Part shown: one piece after another, positions 27,729 through 37,248 of the stretch
Numbering within the stretch: position 1 is the stretch's first letter
Layout of the letters: each line of letters begins with the position of its first letter
DNA from: Ignavibacteriales bacterium
GTDB lineage: Bacteria > Bacteroidota > Ignavibacteria > Ignavibacteriales > Melioribacteraceae
Reading direction: 5' to 3'
Length of the DNA stretch: 42,286 nucleotides
Assembly: GCA_016936095.1 (NCBI GenBank)
Contig: JAFGPR010000220.1
Span: forward strand, 1-42,286
Notes under the pieces: generated by a model
The model's input: the letters and a program-made list of their open reading frames with translations, nothing else
Database searches by the model: none
What the model was told of the DNA's origin: nothing
Program-made: the position numbers and the translations under genes

Positions 27729-29402
27729 ATGATTAAAACTCAAAGTGAAGGATGGGGAACAAGGGTAGGTCTTGTTCTTGCAATGGCTGGAAATGCTGTA
27801 GGATTAGGTAACTTTCTCAGATTCCCTGTACAAGCAATTCAAAACGGTGGGGGAGCGTTTATAATTCCTTATATAATTTGTTTCCTTCTTATGGGTCTGC
27901 CATTACTTATGATTGAATGGACAATCGGTCGTTATGGAGGAGAAAAAGGAAATCATTCTGCTCCCTTTATGATGGATAGAATGGGTAAAAAGCGAATTTG
28001 GAAATATATTGGGGTATTTGGAATTTTCAGCAACATTGGTATTGCAGCTTATTATTGTTTTATCGAATCTTGGACCCTTGCATACATATTCCATTCAGCT
28101 ATTGGTTCTTTTACCGGTATGACACAAAATGAAGTAGTAGCAATGTTCAGTAGTTATGTAAGTCTTGATGAAGCAACTCTTATTCCTTTCGAAGCATTAA
28201 TATTTTTTCTAATATGCTTAACTATAAATGTATATATACTTTCAAGAGGTTTGAGTGGAGGTATTGAAAAAGTTGCAAAAATTGCAGTTCCATTATTAAT
28301 TTTATTTGGTATTTTTCTTGCGATAAAAGCTGTAACACTTACAGCCGGTAGTGAAGGTGCTAACTTTGATGGTATCTTGGGTTTAAATTTTCTTTGGACA
28401 CCAACATTTGATACAATATCCAATCCTAAAGTGTGGCTCAATGCAGCTGGACAAGTATTCTTTACACTTTCTGTAGGTATGGGATCAATTCAGTGTTATG
28501 CATCTTATGTTAAGAAAAAAGATGATATTGCATTGAATTCGATGTCTGCTGGTTGGATGAATGAATTTGTCGAAGTTGTTATTGGTGCTGCTATTATCAT
28601 TCCACTTGCTGTTGGCTATTTTGGAATTGACGGAGTGAAACAACTTGCAGAACTTGGTGGATTATCAATAGGATTCAAGACATTACCATTTTTATTTAAT
28701 CAATGGGGAACCTTCCTATCAACAATCTCAGGAATTTTTTGGTTTGGTTTATTATTCTTTGCAGGAATAACATCATCATTAGCGATGGGTATGCCTGTCA
28801 TGAGTTTTCTAAAAGATGAATTTAGCTGGAGTAGGAAAAAATCAGCTTGGACATTTGGAGCAATCGTATTAGCACTTGGATTACCGACAGTTTTCTTTTA
28901 TAATTTTGGTGTCTTTGATGAATACGATTATTGGACTGGAACGTTTTCATTGTTTCTTTTTGCGATGTTAGAAACTATACTATTTGCCTGGGTATTCAAA
29001 GCAGAAAACGGTTGGAAAGAATTTAATCATGGTGCGGATTTTAAGATACCAAGAGTATATAAGTTCATAATCAAATATATTACGCCCGTTTTACTAATTA
29101 TAGTTTTTGTTGCTTCGACAATCAAACCAGTAAATAATGATTGGGAAGGGGCTTTCAATAATCTAATAAATGGTAAGGGTTGGTCTTTAGATAATAGCAG
29201 TGTAATAAAACAAGCACTGAATAGTGGCTTAAGAGAACAATTAGAAAATACAACAGATCCAGCACTGAGAAATGAATTAGAGAAAAAAATCTTATATACC
29301 GATGGTGCAAAAATTTTACTGTTAATTACATTTTTTGGAATTGCATATCTTGTTCGAGTAGCTTCGAATAAAAGGAAAAAAGAAAGGAGAAATGAGACAT
29401 GA
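27729..29402 (+). CDS. Sodium-dependent (NSS/SNF) amino-acid transporter
   Basis: 557 aa; GWGTRVGLVLAMAGNAVGLGNFLRFPVQAIQNGGGAFIIPYIICFLLMGLPLLMIEWTIGRYGG is the canonical NSS TM1/TM2 signature. Confidence 0.97.
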   Translation: MIKTQSEGWGTRVGLVLAMAGNAVGLGNFLRFPVQAIQNGGGAFIIPYIICFLLMGLPLLMIEWTIGRYGGEKGNHSAPFMMDRMGKKRIWKYIGVFGIFSNIGIAAYYCFIESWTLAYIFHSAIGSFTGMTQNEVVAMFSSYVSLDEATLIPFEALIFFLICLTINVYILSRGLSGGIEKVAKIAVPLLILFGIFLAIKAVTLTAGSEGANFDGILGLNFLWTPTFDTISNPKVWLNAAGQVFFTLSVGMGSIQCYASYVKKKDDIALNSMSAGWMNEFVEVVIGAAIIIPLAVGYFGIDGVKQLAELGGLSIGFKTLPFLFNQWGTFLSTISGIFWFGLLFFAGITSSLAMGMPVMSFLKDEFSWSRKKSAWTFGAIVLALGLPTVFFYNFGVFDEYDYWTGTFSLFLFAMLETILFAWVFKAENGWKEFNHGADFKIPRVYKFIIKYITPVLLIIVFVASTIKPVNNDWEGAFNNLINGKGWSLDNSSVIKQALNSGLREQLENTTDPALRNELEKKILYTDGAKILLLITFFGIAYLVRVASNKRKKERRNET

Positions 29403-29530
29403 ACACTGGAGCTTTAATATTAATGTTATCGTCTATTGCAATAGTTACTTTTATTACAAGCTATTTCTTTTATAAAGTATTAACGACAAAAAAGAAGAGT
29501 GAACCAGATAGTTATAGTGAAAATGATTGA
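29399..29530 (+). CDS. MetS-like NSS transporter small subunit
   Basis: Own translation: MNTGALILMLSSIAIVTFITSYFFYKVLTTKKKSEPDSYSEND* (43 aa), one TM plus a charged tail; ATGA overlap with the NSS transporter stop; GGAG upstream. Below the ORF-track cutoff. Confidence 0.8.
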   Translation: MNTGALILMLSSIAIVTFITSYFFYKVLTTKKKSEPDSYSEND

Positions 29531-29618
29531 AGAAAATGAATTCAAATTTTGAATTTATTTACTTGCTAAATATATTTGCAATCAAAATTTAGAATTATTG
29601 TATAACAATGGAGAAAAA

Positions 29619-30818
29619 ATGTCAAACATTAATAAGAAGAAAGGTATTATAGGTATCTTAACAGGTGGGGGAGATGTACCTGGATTAAATCCCGCAATTA
29701 GAGCAGTAACAATTAGAGCAAATAGGGAGGGGTATGATGTTATCGGTATTAGACGAGGATGGGCAGGACTGATAGAACTTATACGCGATAAGAAATATGA
29801 TAACAGCAACAATTATATTCAACTAACCGAAGAAATTGTTAATAAATCTGGTAGGACAGGTGGAACATTCTTACATTCCTCGAGAACAAAAGCAAATCAC
29901 GTTCCTAAATCAAGTGTGCCAGAACATTTAAAGGATTCATATAATAATGAAGTAAATGATTTAACTCCAGAAGTAATGAAAAACCTTGAATATTTGAATA
30001 TTGATTATCTAATACCTATTGGCGGTGATGATACTCTTAGCTATGGTGTGCATTTACATAAACAGGGAATAAAAGTTATCGCAATTCCTAAGACAATGGA
30101 TAACGACGTTCCTGGTACTGATTACTGTCTTGGATTTTCAACTTGCGTAACAAGAACAATTATGATGACTCACGCCTTGAGAACATCAGCAGGATCACAT
30201 GAAAGATTTTTAGTAATAGAAGTATTTGGTCGTTATGCTGGTTTTACTGCATTATTACCGACAATGGCTGGAGCTGCAAATCGTTGTGTCATTCCTGAAT
30301 ATGAATTTGATATTGACAGATTAGCAGAATTACTTGTAGCAGATAGATTTACAAATCCAAGTCGATATTCTGTTGTTTTGGTCAGTGAAGGTGCAAAATT
30401 CAAAGGTGAGATGGTATTCTCAAGTCATGAAACAGATATGTTCGGACATAAAAAGCTCGGAGGAATTGGTGATTTAGTGTCGGAAAGATTAAAAGAAAGT
30501 TCAGCTAAATTTAATAAGGGTAAAAAGATTAATGTAATAAATCAGAGATTAGGATATCTTGTAAGATGTGGTGACCCTGATGCGATTGATTCAATAGTCC
30601 CAATGGCTTATGGTAATTTAGCACTTGATTTAATACTTGAAAATCATACTGGGAGATTAGTTGTTTTAAAAAATGGAAGATATGATAACGAGCCTTTAGA
30701 AATTGTAACAAGTTACAAAAAAACAGTTGATATTGATAAGTATTATAATATTGATAGATTAAGACCACACTATAAGAGTTTTGAATCAAAACCTTTATTT
30801 ATTATGGCAAGTGACTAA
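29619..30818 (+). CDS. 6-phosphofructokinase, probably pyrophosphate-dependent
   Basis: IGILTGGGDVPGLNPAIRAV, LIPIGGDDTLSYG, AIPKTMDNDVPGTDYCLGFST, EVFGRYAGFTAL. The track starts at the TTG at 29598; ATG 29619 preceded by GGAG is preferred. Confidence 0.93.
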   Translation: MSNINKKKGIIGILTGGGDVPGLNPAIRAVTIRANREGYDVIGIRRGWAGLIELIRDKKYDNSNNYIQLTEEIVNKSGRTGGTFLHSSRTKANHVPKSSVPEHLKDSYNNEVNDLTPEVMKNLEYLNIDYLIPIGGDDTLSYGVHLHKQGIKVIAIPKTMDNDVPGTDYCLGFSTCVTRTIMMTHALRTSAGSHERFLVIEVFGRYAGFTALLPTMAGAANRCVIPEYEFDIDRLAELLVADRFTNPSRYSVVLVSEGAKFKGEMVFSSHETDMFGHKKLGGIGDLVSERLKESSAKFNKGKKINVINQRLGYLVRCGDPDAIDSIVPMAYGNLALDLILENHTGRLVVLKNGRYDNEPLEIVTSYKKTVDIDKYYNIDRLRPHYKSFESKPLFIMASD

Positions 30819-30840
30819 TAGGTAAATTAAAATTGAATAA

Positions 30841-30871
30841 AAAAAGTGCTACAGATAATGTAGCACTTTTT
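30841..30871. terminator. Bidirectional intrinsic terminator between convergent pfk and uvrD-like genes
   Basis: AAAAGTGCTACA-GATAA-TGTAGCACTTTT: 12-bp perfect stem flanked by A-tract and T-tract. Confidence 0.9.
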
Positions 30872-30874
30872 ATT

Positions 30875-33064
30875 TTAAATATATTTAAGTTTTGCAAACT
30901 TAATTAACAATTGCTTTATTCCACATTCTTCAAAATTAATATTTGCTCTTTGTACATCCCCAGTTCCCTCTATACTAATAACTTTTCCTATTCCAAATTT
31001 ATCATGTACAACACGGCTTCCAACTCTGATGGATTTTTTCTCGTGACCAAAGAAATCATAATCTTCTTGTTCAATTTCTTCGTAATAACCTTTACGTTTT
31101 CTCCCAGCTTTTTTACCAGTCGGTCCGTTTATATTAAAACGATTTTCTTCATCAATTTCTTCAATAAATCTTGATTTATTTTGATATGCAACTTCACCAA
31201 ATCTATATCTCGAACGTGAATATGTCACAATTACTTTTGTTTTAGCACGAGTTAAAGCGACATAAAATAATCGTCTTTCCTCTTCCATTTTTGCATCAGG
31301 ATCAAATTTATTGTTGATTGGAAATATATCTTCTTCACATCCTGTAATAAAAACAACGGGAAACTCCAATCCTTGTGAATTATGTACAGTCATCATATTG
31401 ATACAGTTTTCTTTTTCGTTATATTCATCAATACCATTATATAAAGAAATGTTTTCTAAATATTTTTCATAAGATATGTCAGGATTGTTTTTTGTATATT
31501 CTTTTAATAACTGAAGAAATTTTTGGATATTATTATATTGTTCTATTGATTCTTCTGTATGTTCTTCTTTGTAAGTTCTTAGGATTCCCAATTCATCGAC
31601 TAATGCCGACGTCAGTTCAGCTAAAGATAATTTTTCTTTTAATTCAATATATTTATTCAACAATATTTTAAAATGCTTAATGTTTTTTTGAATTCTTTCT
31701 TTAACTTCAATAACTTCAAATATTCTTCCCATAGTTTCAAAAAGTGTAACTCCAAGACCACGTGCAAAAGAAACCATCTTGGTTATTGAAGTAGTACCAA
31801 TTCCTCTCTGTGGAAAGTTCATAATTCTTAAAAGACTTTCTTCATCTTTATGGTTTGTTATAACTCTAATATATGCTAAAATATCTTTAATTTCTTTACG
31901 TCTGTAGAATTCAACTCCGCCAAATATATTATAAGGTATTTTATCTCGTTTTAGAATATCTTCTATTGCACGTGATTGGTAATGTATCCTATATAATACT
32001 GCAATATCATTGAAAGACAATTTCTTTTGTGATATTTCTTTTTTAATTAATTTTAATACTTGAACAGCTTCATCTTTTTCATCAGATGCACGAAATATAC
32101 CTACTTTATCACCACCAGCTTTTTCGCATGTAGTTTTCTTTGTTATTTGTTTGGGATTATTTTTTATAATATCTTCAGCAGCTTGAAAAGTAACATTTGG
32201 ATTACGATAATTTTGTTCTAAACGAAATATTTTATGTTTGGGGTAATTCTTTTTAAAAGTGGTAAAAAAATTAGGATCTCCTCCTTTCCAACCAAATATA
32301 CTCTGATCGTCATCTAATGCAATACAAATCTTTGTTCTGGAAGAATTAAATAAATTTAATAATTTATACTTTGCAATATTTATATCCTGAAAATCATCAA
32401 CAAAGATATACTTAAAAAACTTTTTGTATTTATCAAGTATTTTTGTATTACTTTCAAAAAGTTCAAGTGACTTTGATATTATATCATCAATATCAATTGA
32501 ATTATTTGATTGAATTTGAGGGATGTATTGAGTATAAACAGAAGCAATTAACTCATCATCAGAAGATTTTTTAACATTTTTTTGATATTCTGATGGTGAA
32601 ATCATATAATTTTTAAGATAGCTTATACGATATTGTATTTTATTAGCGAGATGATTATCATCTTCAATACCCATTGAAAGTAAAATGTTGTTGACTAGAG
32701 AGATTGAATCTTCTTTGTCATAGATAGAAAAATTTGAATCTAAATTTACTGATTTTGCTTCATGTCTTAGGATTTTTGCAAATATTGAATAAAAAGAACC
32801 AATCCAAGGTAATTCAATTTTGCTCCCGATCAATTTTTGGACATCTTCTATAAGTTTATTAGCTGATCTGTTTGTAAAAGTTAATGCTAAAATTTCAGTA
32901 GACTTAATTTTCTTCTCTTTTATTATCTGTGCAATTTTGTGTGTAATGACTTTAGTCTTTCCCGTACCAGGTGCACCGATAATTATTTGTTGAGCTGAGT
33001 TGAATTCAACTACTTCAGTTTGAAGAGGGTTTAATGATTTAGTTTTATTCATATAATAATCCAA
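30875..33064 (-). CDS. UvrD/PcrA-type superfamily 1 DNA helicase
   Basis: 729 aa; LNPLQTEVVEF, IIGAPGTGKTKVITHKI (Walker A), YIFVDDFQDIN, IALDDDQSIFGWKGGDP, RLEQNYRNP, MTVHNSQGLEFPVVFITGCEEDIFP, RRLFYVALTRAK; C-terminal VVHDKFGIGKVISIEG as in PcrA. Confidence 0.95.
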   Translation of the reverse strand: MDYYMNKTKSLNPLQTEVVEFNSAQQIIIGAPGTGKTKVITHKIAQIIKEKKIKSTEILALTFTNRSANKLIEDVQKLIGSKIELPWIGSFYSIFAKILRHEAKSVNLDSNFSIYDKEDSISLVNNILLSMGIEDDNHLANKIQYRISYLKNYMISPSEYQKNVKKSSDDELIASVYTQYIPQIQSNNSIDIDDIISKSLELFESNTKILDKYKKFFKYIFVDDFQDINIAKYKLLNLFNSSRTKICIALDDDQSIFGWKGGDPNFFTTFKKNYPKHKIFRLEQNYRNPNVTFQAAEDIIKNNPKQITKKTTCEKAGGDKVGIFRASDEKDEAVQVLKLIKKEISQKKLSFNDIAVLYRIHYQSRAIEDILKRDKIPYNIFGGVEFYRRKEIKDILAYIRVITNHKDEESLLRIMNFPQRGIGTTSITKMVSFARGLGVTLFETMGRIFEVIEVKERIQKNIKHFKILLNKYIELKEKLSLAELTSALVDELGILRTYKEEHTEESIEQYNNIQKFLQLLKEYTKNNPDISYEKYLENISLYNGIDEYNEKENCINMMTVHNSQGLEFPVVFITGCEEDIFPINNKFDPDAKMEEERRLFYVALTRAKTKVIVTYSRSRYRFGEVAYQNKSRFIEEIDEENRFNINGPTGKKAGRKRKGYYEEIEQEDYDFFGHEKKSIRVGSRVVHDKFGIGKVISIEGTGDVQRANINFEECGIKQLLIKFAKLKYI

Positions 33065-33150
33065 AAATTAAAGGTGCAAATTTAATAAATTTAAACTTAG
33101 TTACCAAAAATAATTGAATTATTATTGAATCAATTTATTAGATAATCTAT

Positions 33151-34113
33151 TTAAATAAGCAATTTACCATTTTGCATTATCATTTTGTTATCGAAATAAA
33201 CAGTTGGTGATTTGATAAGTCCATCAAGATGTATTGGTGCATTCACCTTACCACCCATACTTTTATTATCCCCAAGTGCAATATGGACTGTTCCCAAAAC
33301 TTTCTCATCTTCAAGAAGATTACCACTCAATTTAGTTTTATCATTTGTTCCGATTCCGAATTCTGCAATATTTTGAGCCGGTTTACCATATTTCTTGATG
33401 ATAGTTCCTAATTTTTTAGCTTTTAATCCTCCTGAAATTTTAACAGCTAACCCATTTTTCACTTCGATTCTAATTTTTTCTTTACTTAAGACACCGATCC
33501 CTGACATTGAACCATCAACGACAAAAACACCATTTGATTTTCCTTCAATGGGAGCAACATATGTTTCACCAGTAGGTAAATTACCACTTTCACCTTTTTT
33601 GTGGAATAAACCCTTACTAGGTATCACTTTTCTTCCTGAAATGTCCATCGTAATATCAGTCCCACTTGGAGCAATAACTCTAACAATTTTTACTTTTTCC
33701 ATAATTTTTTGTAGTTTAATACAAAGGGCAGAAATCTTTTTATAATCAGCACTTAATCCTCTTATCATAACATCTTTTGTAATGCCAGGAAATGTAGCAA
33801 CCCTTACACCTTTAGCAGATGCATTTCGCCTTGCATCTGTATGTGTAAGAGACTTGGTAGTTGGGCATAAAACCACATCAAATTTTTGCATTATATCAGC
33901 TATATACAAAGGTGGTTCTTGTCCGTGCATTTCCATTGGGAGCATTTCAATGTATAATGCTTCATGTCTAAGTTTAATTGCATTTTGATATAAATTATAC
34001 CCGATATCTTTTTTATTTGTATCTGTTATAATCAGAATATTTTCATTTTTTTTAGCTCCCATGCAATCTTTAATTGCAATTATTGAAGCTTTATCCAATT
34101 TTGATGTTTTCAT
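33151..34113 (-). CDS. M29-family aminopeptidase-like protein
   Basis: 320 aa; GTDITMDISGRK, GNLPTGETYVAPIEGKSNGVFVVDGSMSGIG, NIAEFGIGTN, GTVHIALGDNKSMGGKVNAPIHLDGLIKSPTVYFD, typical M29 metal-ligand blocks. Confidence 0.87.
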   Translation of the reverse strand: MKTSKLDKASIIAIKDCMGAKKNENILIITDTNKKDIGYNLYQNAIKLRHEALYIEMLPMEMHGQEPPLYIADIMQKFDVVLCPTTKSLTHTDARRNASAKGVRVATFPGITKDVMIRGLSADYKKISALCIKLQKIMEKVKIVRVIAPSGTDITMDISGRKVIPSKGLFHKKGESGNLPTGETYVAPIEGKSNGVFVVDGSMSGIGVLSKEKIRIEVKNGLAVKISGGLKAKKLGTIIKKYGKPAQNIAEFGIGTNDKTKLSGNLLEDEKVLGTVHIALGDNKSMGGKVNAPIHLDGLIKSPTVYFDNKMIMQNGKLLI

Positions 34114-34122
34114 AACTCCTCT

Positions 34123-34824
34123 TTATAATGGAAAACCGATATTTAATTGAAACGTTGAGGTTAAACTTCCCGATTTAATAAAATCTATATTTTCAGATGA
34201 TAAAATTTTACTTCCGTTCTTATCTTGAAGATTATCTACTTTTAGGAAATTGTAACTTGCAGTACCTTCAATACTTATGTAATCTTTAATTATATGTATT
34301 ATTATTCCAGAACCTAAGTATAAACCTGTTCTGGAACCATTAGTTTCATAGGAATCTATAGTAATAGAATTTGTTAATTTGATGTTAACAAAACGAATCC
34401 CTCCTTCAATTATTTTCCAATCGGCAAAATCAAAAATTGGAATACCAAAATCAAATGCAAATCCCCAATGATTTAAGTTAATATCAATTTTATGTTCGGG
34501 AATGTTATTATATTGATGCCTTTCAAATATAAATTGATAATATCCTTTCGCAGAAAAAAACATAGATGAAAAATGTGCACGGAAAAAATTAGCACCAATT
34601 AAAAATCCTTCAGCATTACCAAATTCTGTTTTGTCATCAATAATATTATTCTCAAATAAATCGCTTATGTAGCTATTAAGTCCATCTGGGGTATATGAAT
34701 AAAAAGTATAACCACCAAAAAATGAACTAAGCCCAAGACAACCAAAACCGAATGTTTGGGAATTAATATTTTTACTAAATATTAAAAACGAACAAATTAT
34801 AAATATTTTAAATCTTATTTTCAT
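34123..34824 (-). CDS. Secreted/outer-membrane protein of unknown function (paralog B of tandem pair)
   Basis: 233 aa; signal peptide MKIRFKIFIICSFLIFSKNINSQ; beta-rich; shares GLN.YI, EFG...GFL.GAN and GSK..S.EN..FI.SG blocks with the neighbouring 34833-35627 product. Confidence 0.72.
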   Translation of the reverse strand: MKIRFKIFIICSFLIFSKNINSQTFGFGCLGLSSFFGGYTFYSYTPDGLNSYISDLFENNIIDDKTEFGNAEGFLIGANFFRAHFSSMFFSAKGYYQFIFERHQYNNIPEHKIDINLNHWGFAFDFGIPIFDFADWKIIEGGIRFVNIKLTNSITIDSYETNGSRTGLYLGSGIIIHIIKDYISIEGTASYNFLKVDNLQDKNGSKILSSENIDFIKSGSLTSTFQLNIGFPL

Positions 34825-34832
34825 TATTTTTT

Positions 34833-35627
34833 TTATAGAGGAATGAGAATTATCAATTGTGCAGAACCATAGAGTCCACCACTTGAAATAAAATTGTCCA
34901 TAGCTTGAGATGAATTTTCATCATTTGCTAGTTTACTGCCATTTTCAAATTCCATTTCATCAATACCAAAAAACGAGTATCCAACAGAAGGTTCAATGCT
35001 TATATAAGGAGGTATAAGATAAAATGTTATTCCAGCATTTAAGTTTACACCTATTGATGAATTAACATTATTCAATACCTCAGTATCCTCAGGATCTGTA
35101 CCAGCTTGATAAATGTTTTCAAATTCACTACTAATAAATAGGACAGAAACATCAATGAATTTAATGTCGATATTTTTATTAACAAAATAAGATACATTCA
35201 TTCCAATTCCCCATATATCTAAATCAAGATCAAAGGTTCTTGAAGCTTCTATACCACCACTCGACACTTTAGCTTCTTCTTTCTCATTTATTCGTTGGTA
35301 AAAACCTTCCATATTAAAGAGTAATTCATCAGCTTGGAATCGTGCGATATTTGCACCGAATAAAAAACCATGTCCCATACCAAATTCATCCATCTGTTGA
35401 GTTAATTGTGGTCTGTTTGCATTGTAAACCTCAATGTAATGGTTTAATCCTTCAGCATTATAAAATTGTACTCCCCAACCAGCATAAATACCAGAATATG
35501 CAAGATAACCAAGACATAAAAAAGCTTCTTCTCCTAAACAGAGCTGTGCTTTAACAGGAGAAGTTAAGAAAAATAAACACATTCCTTTTAATAGGAATAT
35601 TTTAACCAAGAATTTTAATTTTTTCAT
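34833..35627 (-). CDS. Secreted/outer-membrane protein of unknown function (paralog A of tandem pair)
   Basis: MKKLKFLVKIFLLKGMCLFFLTSPVKAQ signal; beta-rich. Starting at M32 of the listed ORF (35627) removes the 92-bp overlap with the PqqD-like gene. Confidence 0.72.
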   Translation of the reverse strand: MKKLKFLVKIFLLKGMCLFFLTSPVKAQLCLGEEAFLCLGYLAYSGIYAGWGVQFYNAEGLNHYIEVYNANRPQLTQQMDEFGMGHGFLFGANIARFQADELLFNMEGFYQRINEKEEAKVSSGGIEASRTFDLDLDIWGIGMNVSYFVNKNIDIKFIDVSVLFISSEFENIYQAGTDPEDTEVLNNVNSSIGVNLNAGITFYLIPPYISIEPSVGYSFFGIDEMEFENGSKLANDENSSQAMDNFISSGGLYGSAQLIILIPL

Positions 35628-35628
35628 T

Positions 35629-35958
35629 TTACTTCCTTTGAAATAATTGAATGAATTTATTTTTATGTAATTGTTGCATAAATAAAGTGACACGTTCATC
35701 TGCATTTTGGACTTTTTCACCGAATTGTTTTTCCGTTTTTAGGATAATATCACCAACTGAATTTTTTCCATCTATTTGTTGCCAGACAAAAGAACCTATT
35801 TCATCCAAATCAATTTTATACACTTTATTAATATACTTTTTGAAAAATATTTTTTCAATAATTGTAGGTTTTTTCTTTTTGTGTAAAAGCGTAATGAGTT
35901 TATTATTTTCTTCGCTTTCACACAACTGAAACGGATATAATTCTTTGTAATCTTTCAT
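35629..35958 (-). CDS. PqqD-like (coenzyme PQQ synthesis protein D / RRE-type) small protein
   Basis: 109 aa; YKIDLDEIGSFVWQQIDGKNSVGDIILKTEKQFGEKVQNADERVTLFMQQLHKNKFIQLF matches the PqqD fold pattern (DxxGxxVWxxIDGxxsvxdIixxlxxxF..RvxxFlxxLxxxgfI). Confidence 0.85.
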   Translation of the reverse strand: MKDYKELYPFQLCESEENNKLITLLHKKKKPTIIEKIFFKKYINKVYKIDLDEIGSFVWQQIDGKNSVGDIILKTEKQFGEKVQNADERVTLFMQQLHKNKFIQLFQRK

Positions 35959-37233
35959 TTAATCCTTTTTTATTATTTTTTCTAAACCATGGCCTAATGG
36001 TGATTTATCAACTCTACGTAAGAAATATGCAAAAATAAATCCTAGAATTCCAAGAATACTTAAGAAATATAATCCTAATAAATAACCATCTGGATTATCT
36101 GCTCCTGCTTTAGAAATATCATTTGCAAATCCAATAAGATAATTAAACAGAGCAACACCAATTTGTTGAATTAAGAACATAACAGAATAGGCAGTTCCTA
36201 ATTTTTTTTCTTCAACTATATATGCAACTGATGGCCACATTATCGCTGGTATCAATGAGAATGCAATTCCCATCATAATTACAGGGATGTAAATAGGTAG
36301 AGTGGTATGCCCTAATATTAAAAATACTGGCATAAGCAATAACGAACCAAGCATCATTAGAGAAGCTCGCTTTCCAATTTTATCAACAAGCAAACCGAAT
36401 AGAGGAGTGGCTATCATAGCAGAGAGAGGTAAAGCGCTGTTCAAGAATCCCGCTAATTCTCTTGATGCTCCATGTCCTTCCATAAAATATTTAATTGCAA
36501 AACTTCTGAAAGGGAAGATCGCAGAATAAAAGACAACGCAAAGAGCAAGTATTAACCAAAAAGATTTGTCGAATCTAAATATATCTTTTAGTACTAATTT
36601 ATCAGTTTGAGTGGCTTCGCCTAATGTATATCTTCTTTGTGCATTTGATTCTAAAATCCAATAAAGAACTGCACCAACAATACATGCAATAGAGATAAAA
36701 ACCGCTAAGTTGAGGGGTCCATGCCAATCAGTATAAAACCCACCAGCCCAAGATGGTGAATTATCTGCAGCGAATGAACCGAGTCTAGCTAATGTTAAAT
36801 TTAATCCAAAAGCAAAACCAAGTTCTTTCCCTTTGAACCATTTGGCAAGAGCAACCGAAATTGCAACGATAAGAGGTTCAGCACCTATACCAAGTAATAC
36901 ACGTCCAGTTAACATTATGCCTAAAGCAGATGAAGATGCTGTAATAATTGCTGCAATTGTACAAATTGAACCAAACAAAAAGATTGATTTTTTGGTTCCT
37001 ATCTTATCTATTATTATACCACCGACAATTAAAATAAATATTGCTGCGATACTATAGACAGAATACAAAGAGCCTATATCTTCATCATTAAAGTTCAAAC
37101 CCTTTTTAAGTAAGTCTGCAATAGGAGCGATGCTATCATAGATATAATAATTTCCAAACATTGGTATACTGATAATTAATAAAATCAACCAGCGATACCA
37201 CGATGGGGGAGGTGTCTTAATTTTATTTTCCAT
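35959..37233 (-). CDS. Major facilitator superfamily transporter
   Basis: 424-aa 12-TM-like protein; GGIIIDKIGTKKSIFLFGSI, LTGRVLLGIGAEPLIVAISVALAKWFKGKELGFAFG, GLLVDKIGKRASLMMLGSLL (MFS loop 2-3 type motifs). Confidence 0.92.
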   Translation of the reverse strand: MENKIKTPPPSWYRWLILLIISIPMFGNYYIYDSIAPIADLLKKGLNFNDEDIGSLYSVYSIAAIFILIVGGIIIDKIGTKKSIFLFGSICTIAAIITASSSALGIMLTGRVLLGIGAEPLIVAISVALAKWFKGKELGFAFGLNLTLARLGSFAADNSPSWAGGFYTDWHGPLNLAVFISIACIVGAVLYWILESNAQRRYTLGEATQTDKLVLKDIFRFDKSFWLILALCVVFYSAIFPFRSFAIKYFMEGHGASRELAGFLNSALPLSAMIATPLFGLLVDKIGKRASLMMLGSLLLMPVFLILGHTTLPIYIPVIMMGIAFSLIPAIMWPSVAYIVEEKKLGTAYSVMFLIQQIGVALFNYLIGFANDISKAGADNPDGYLLGLYFLSILGILGFIFAYFLRRVDKSPLGHGLEKIIKKD

Positions 37234-37248
37234 ATTTATTTCCGAAAA

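Noticed and set aside
32761-33064. UvrD-like helicase next to CPBP/peptidase genes as a possible phage-defence island
   Set aside because: The helicase has full PcrA architecture including the C-terminal VVHDKFGIGKV segment, and the neighbours are ordinary metabolic or transport genes. No nuclease, methylase or toxin partner is visible.
35629-35720. 92-bp gene overlap between the PqqD-like gene and the downstream secreted protein
   Set aside because: It disappears when the downstream gene starts at Met32 (35627), which gives a proper signal peptide.
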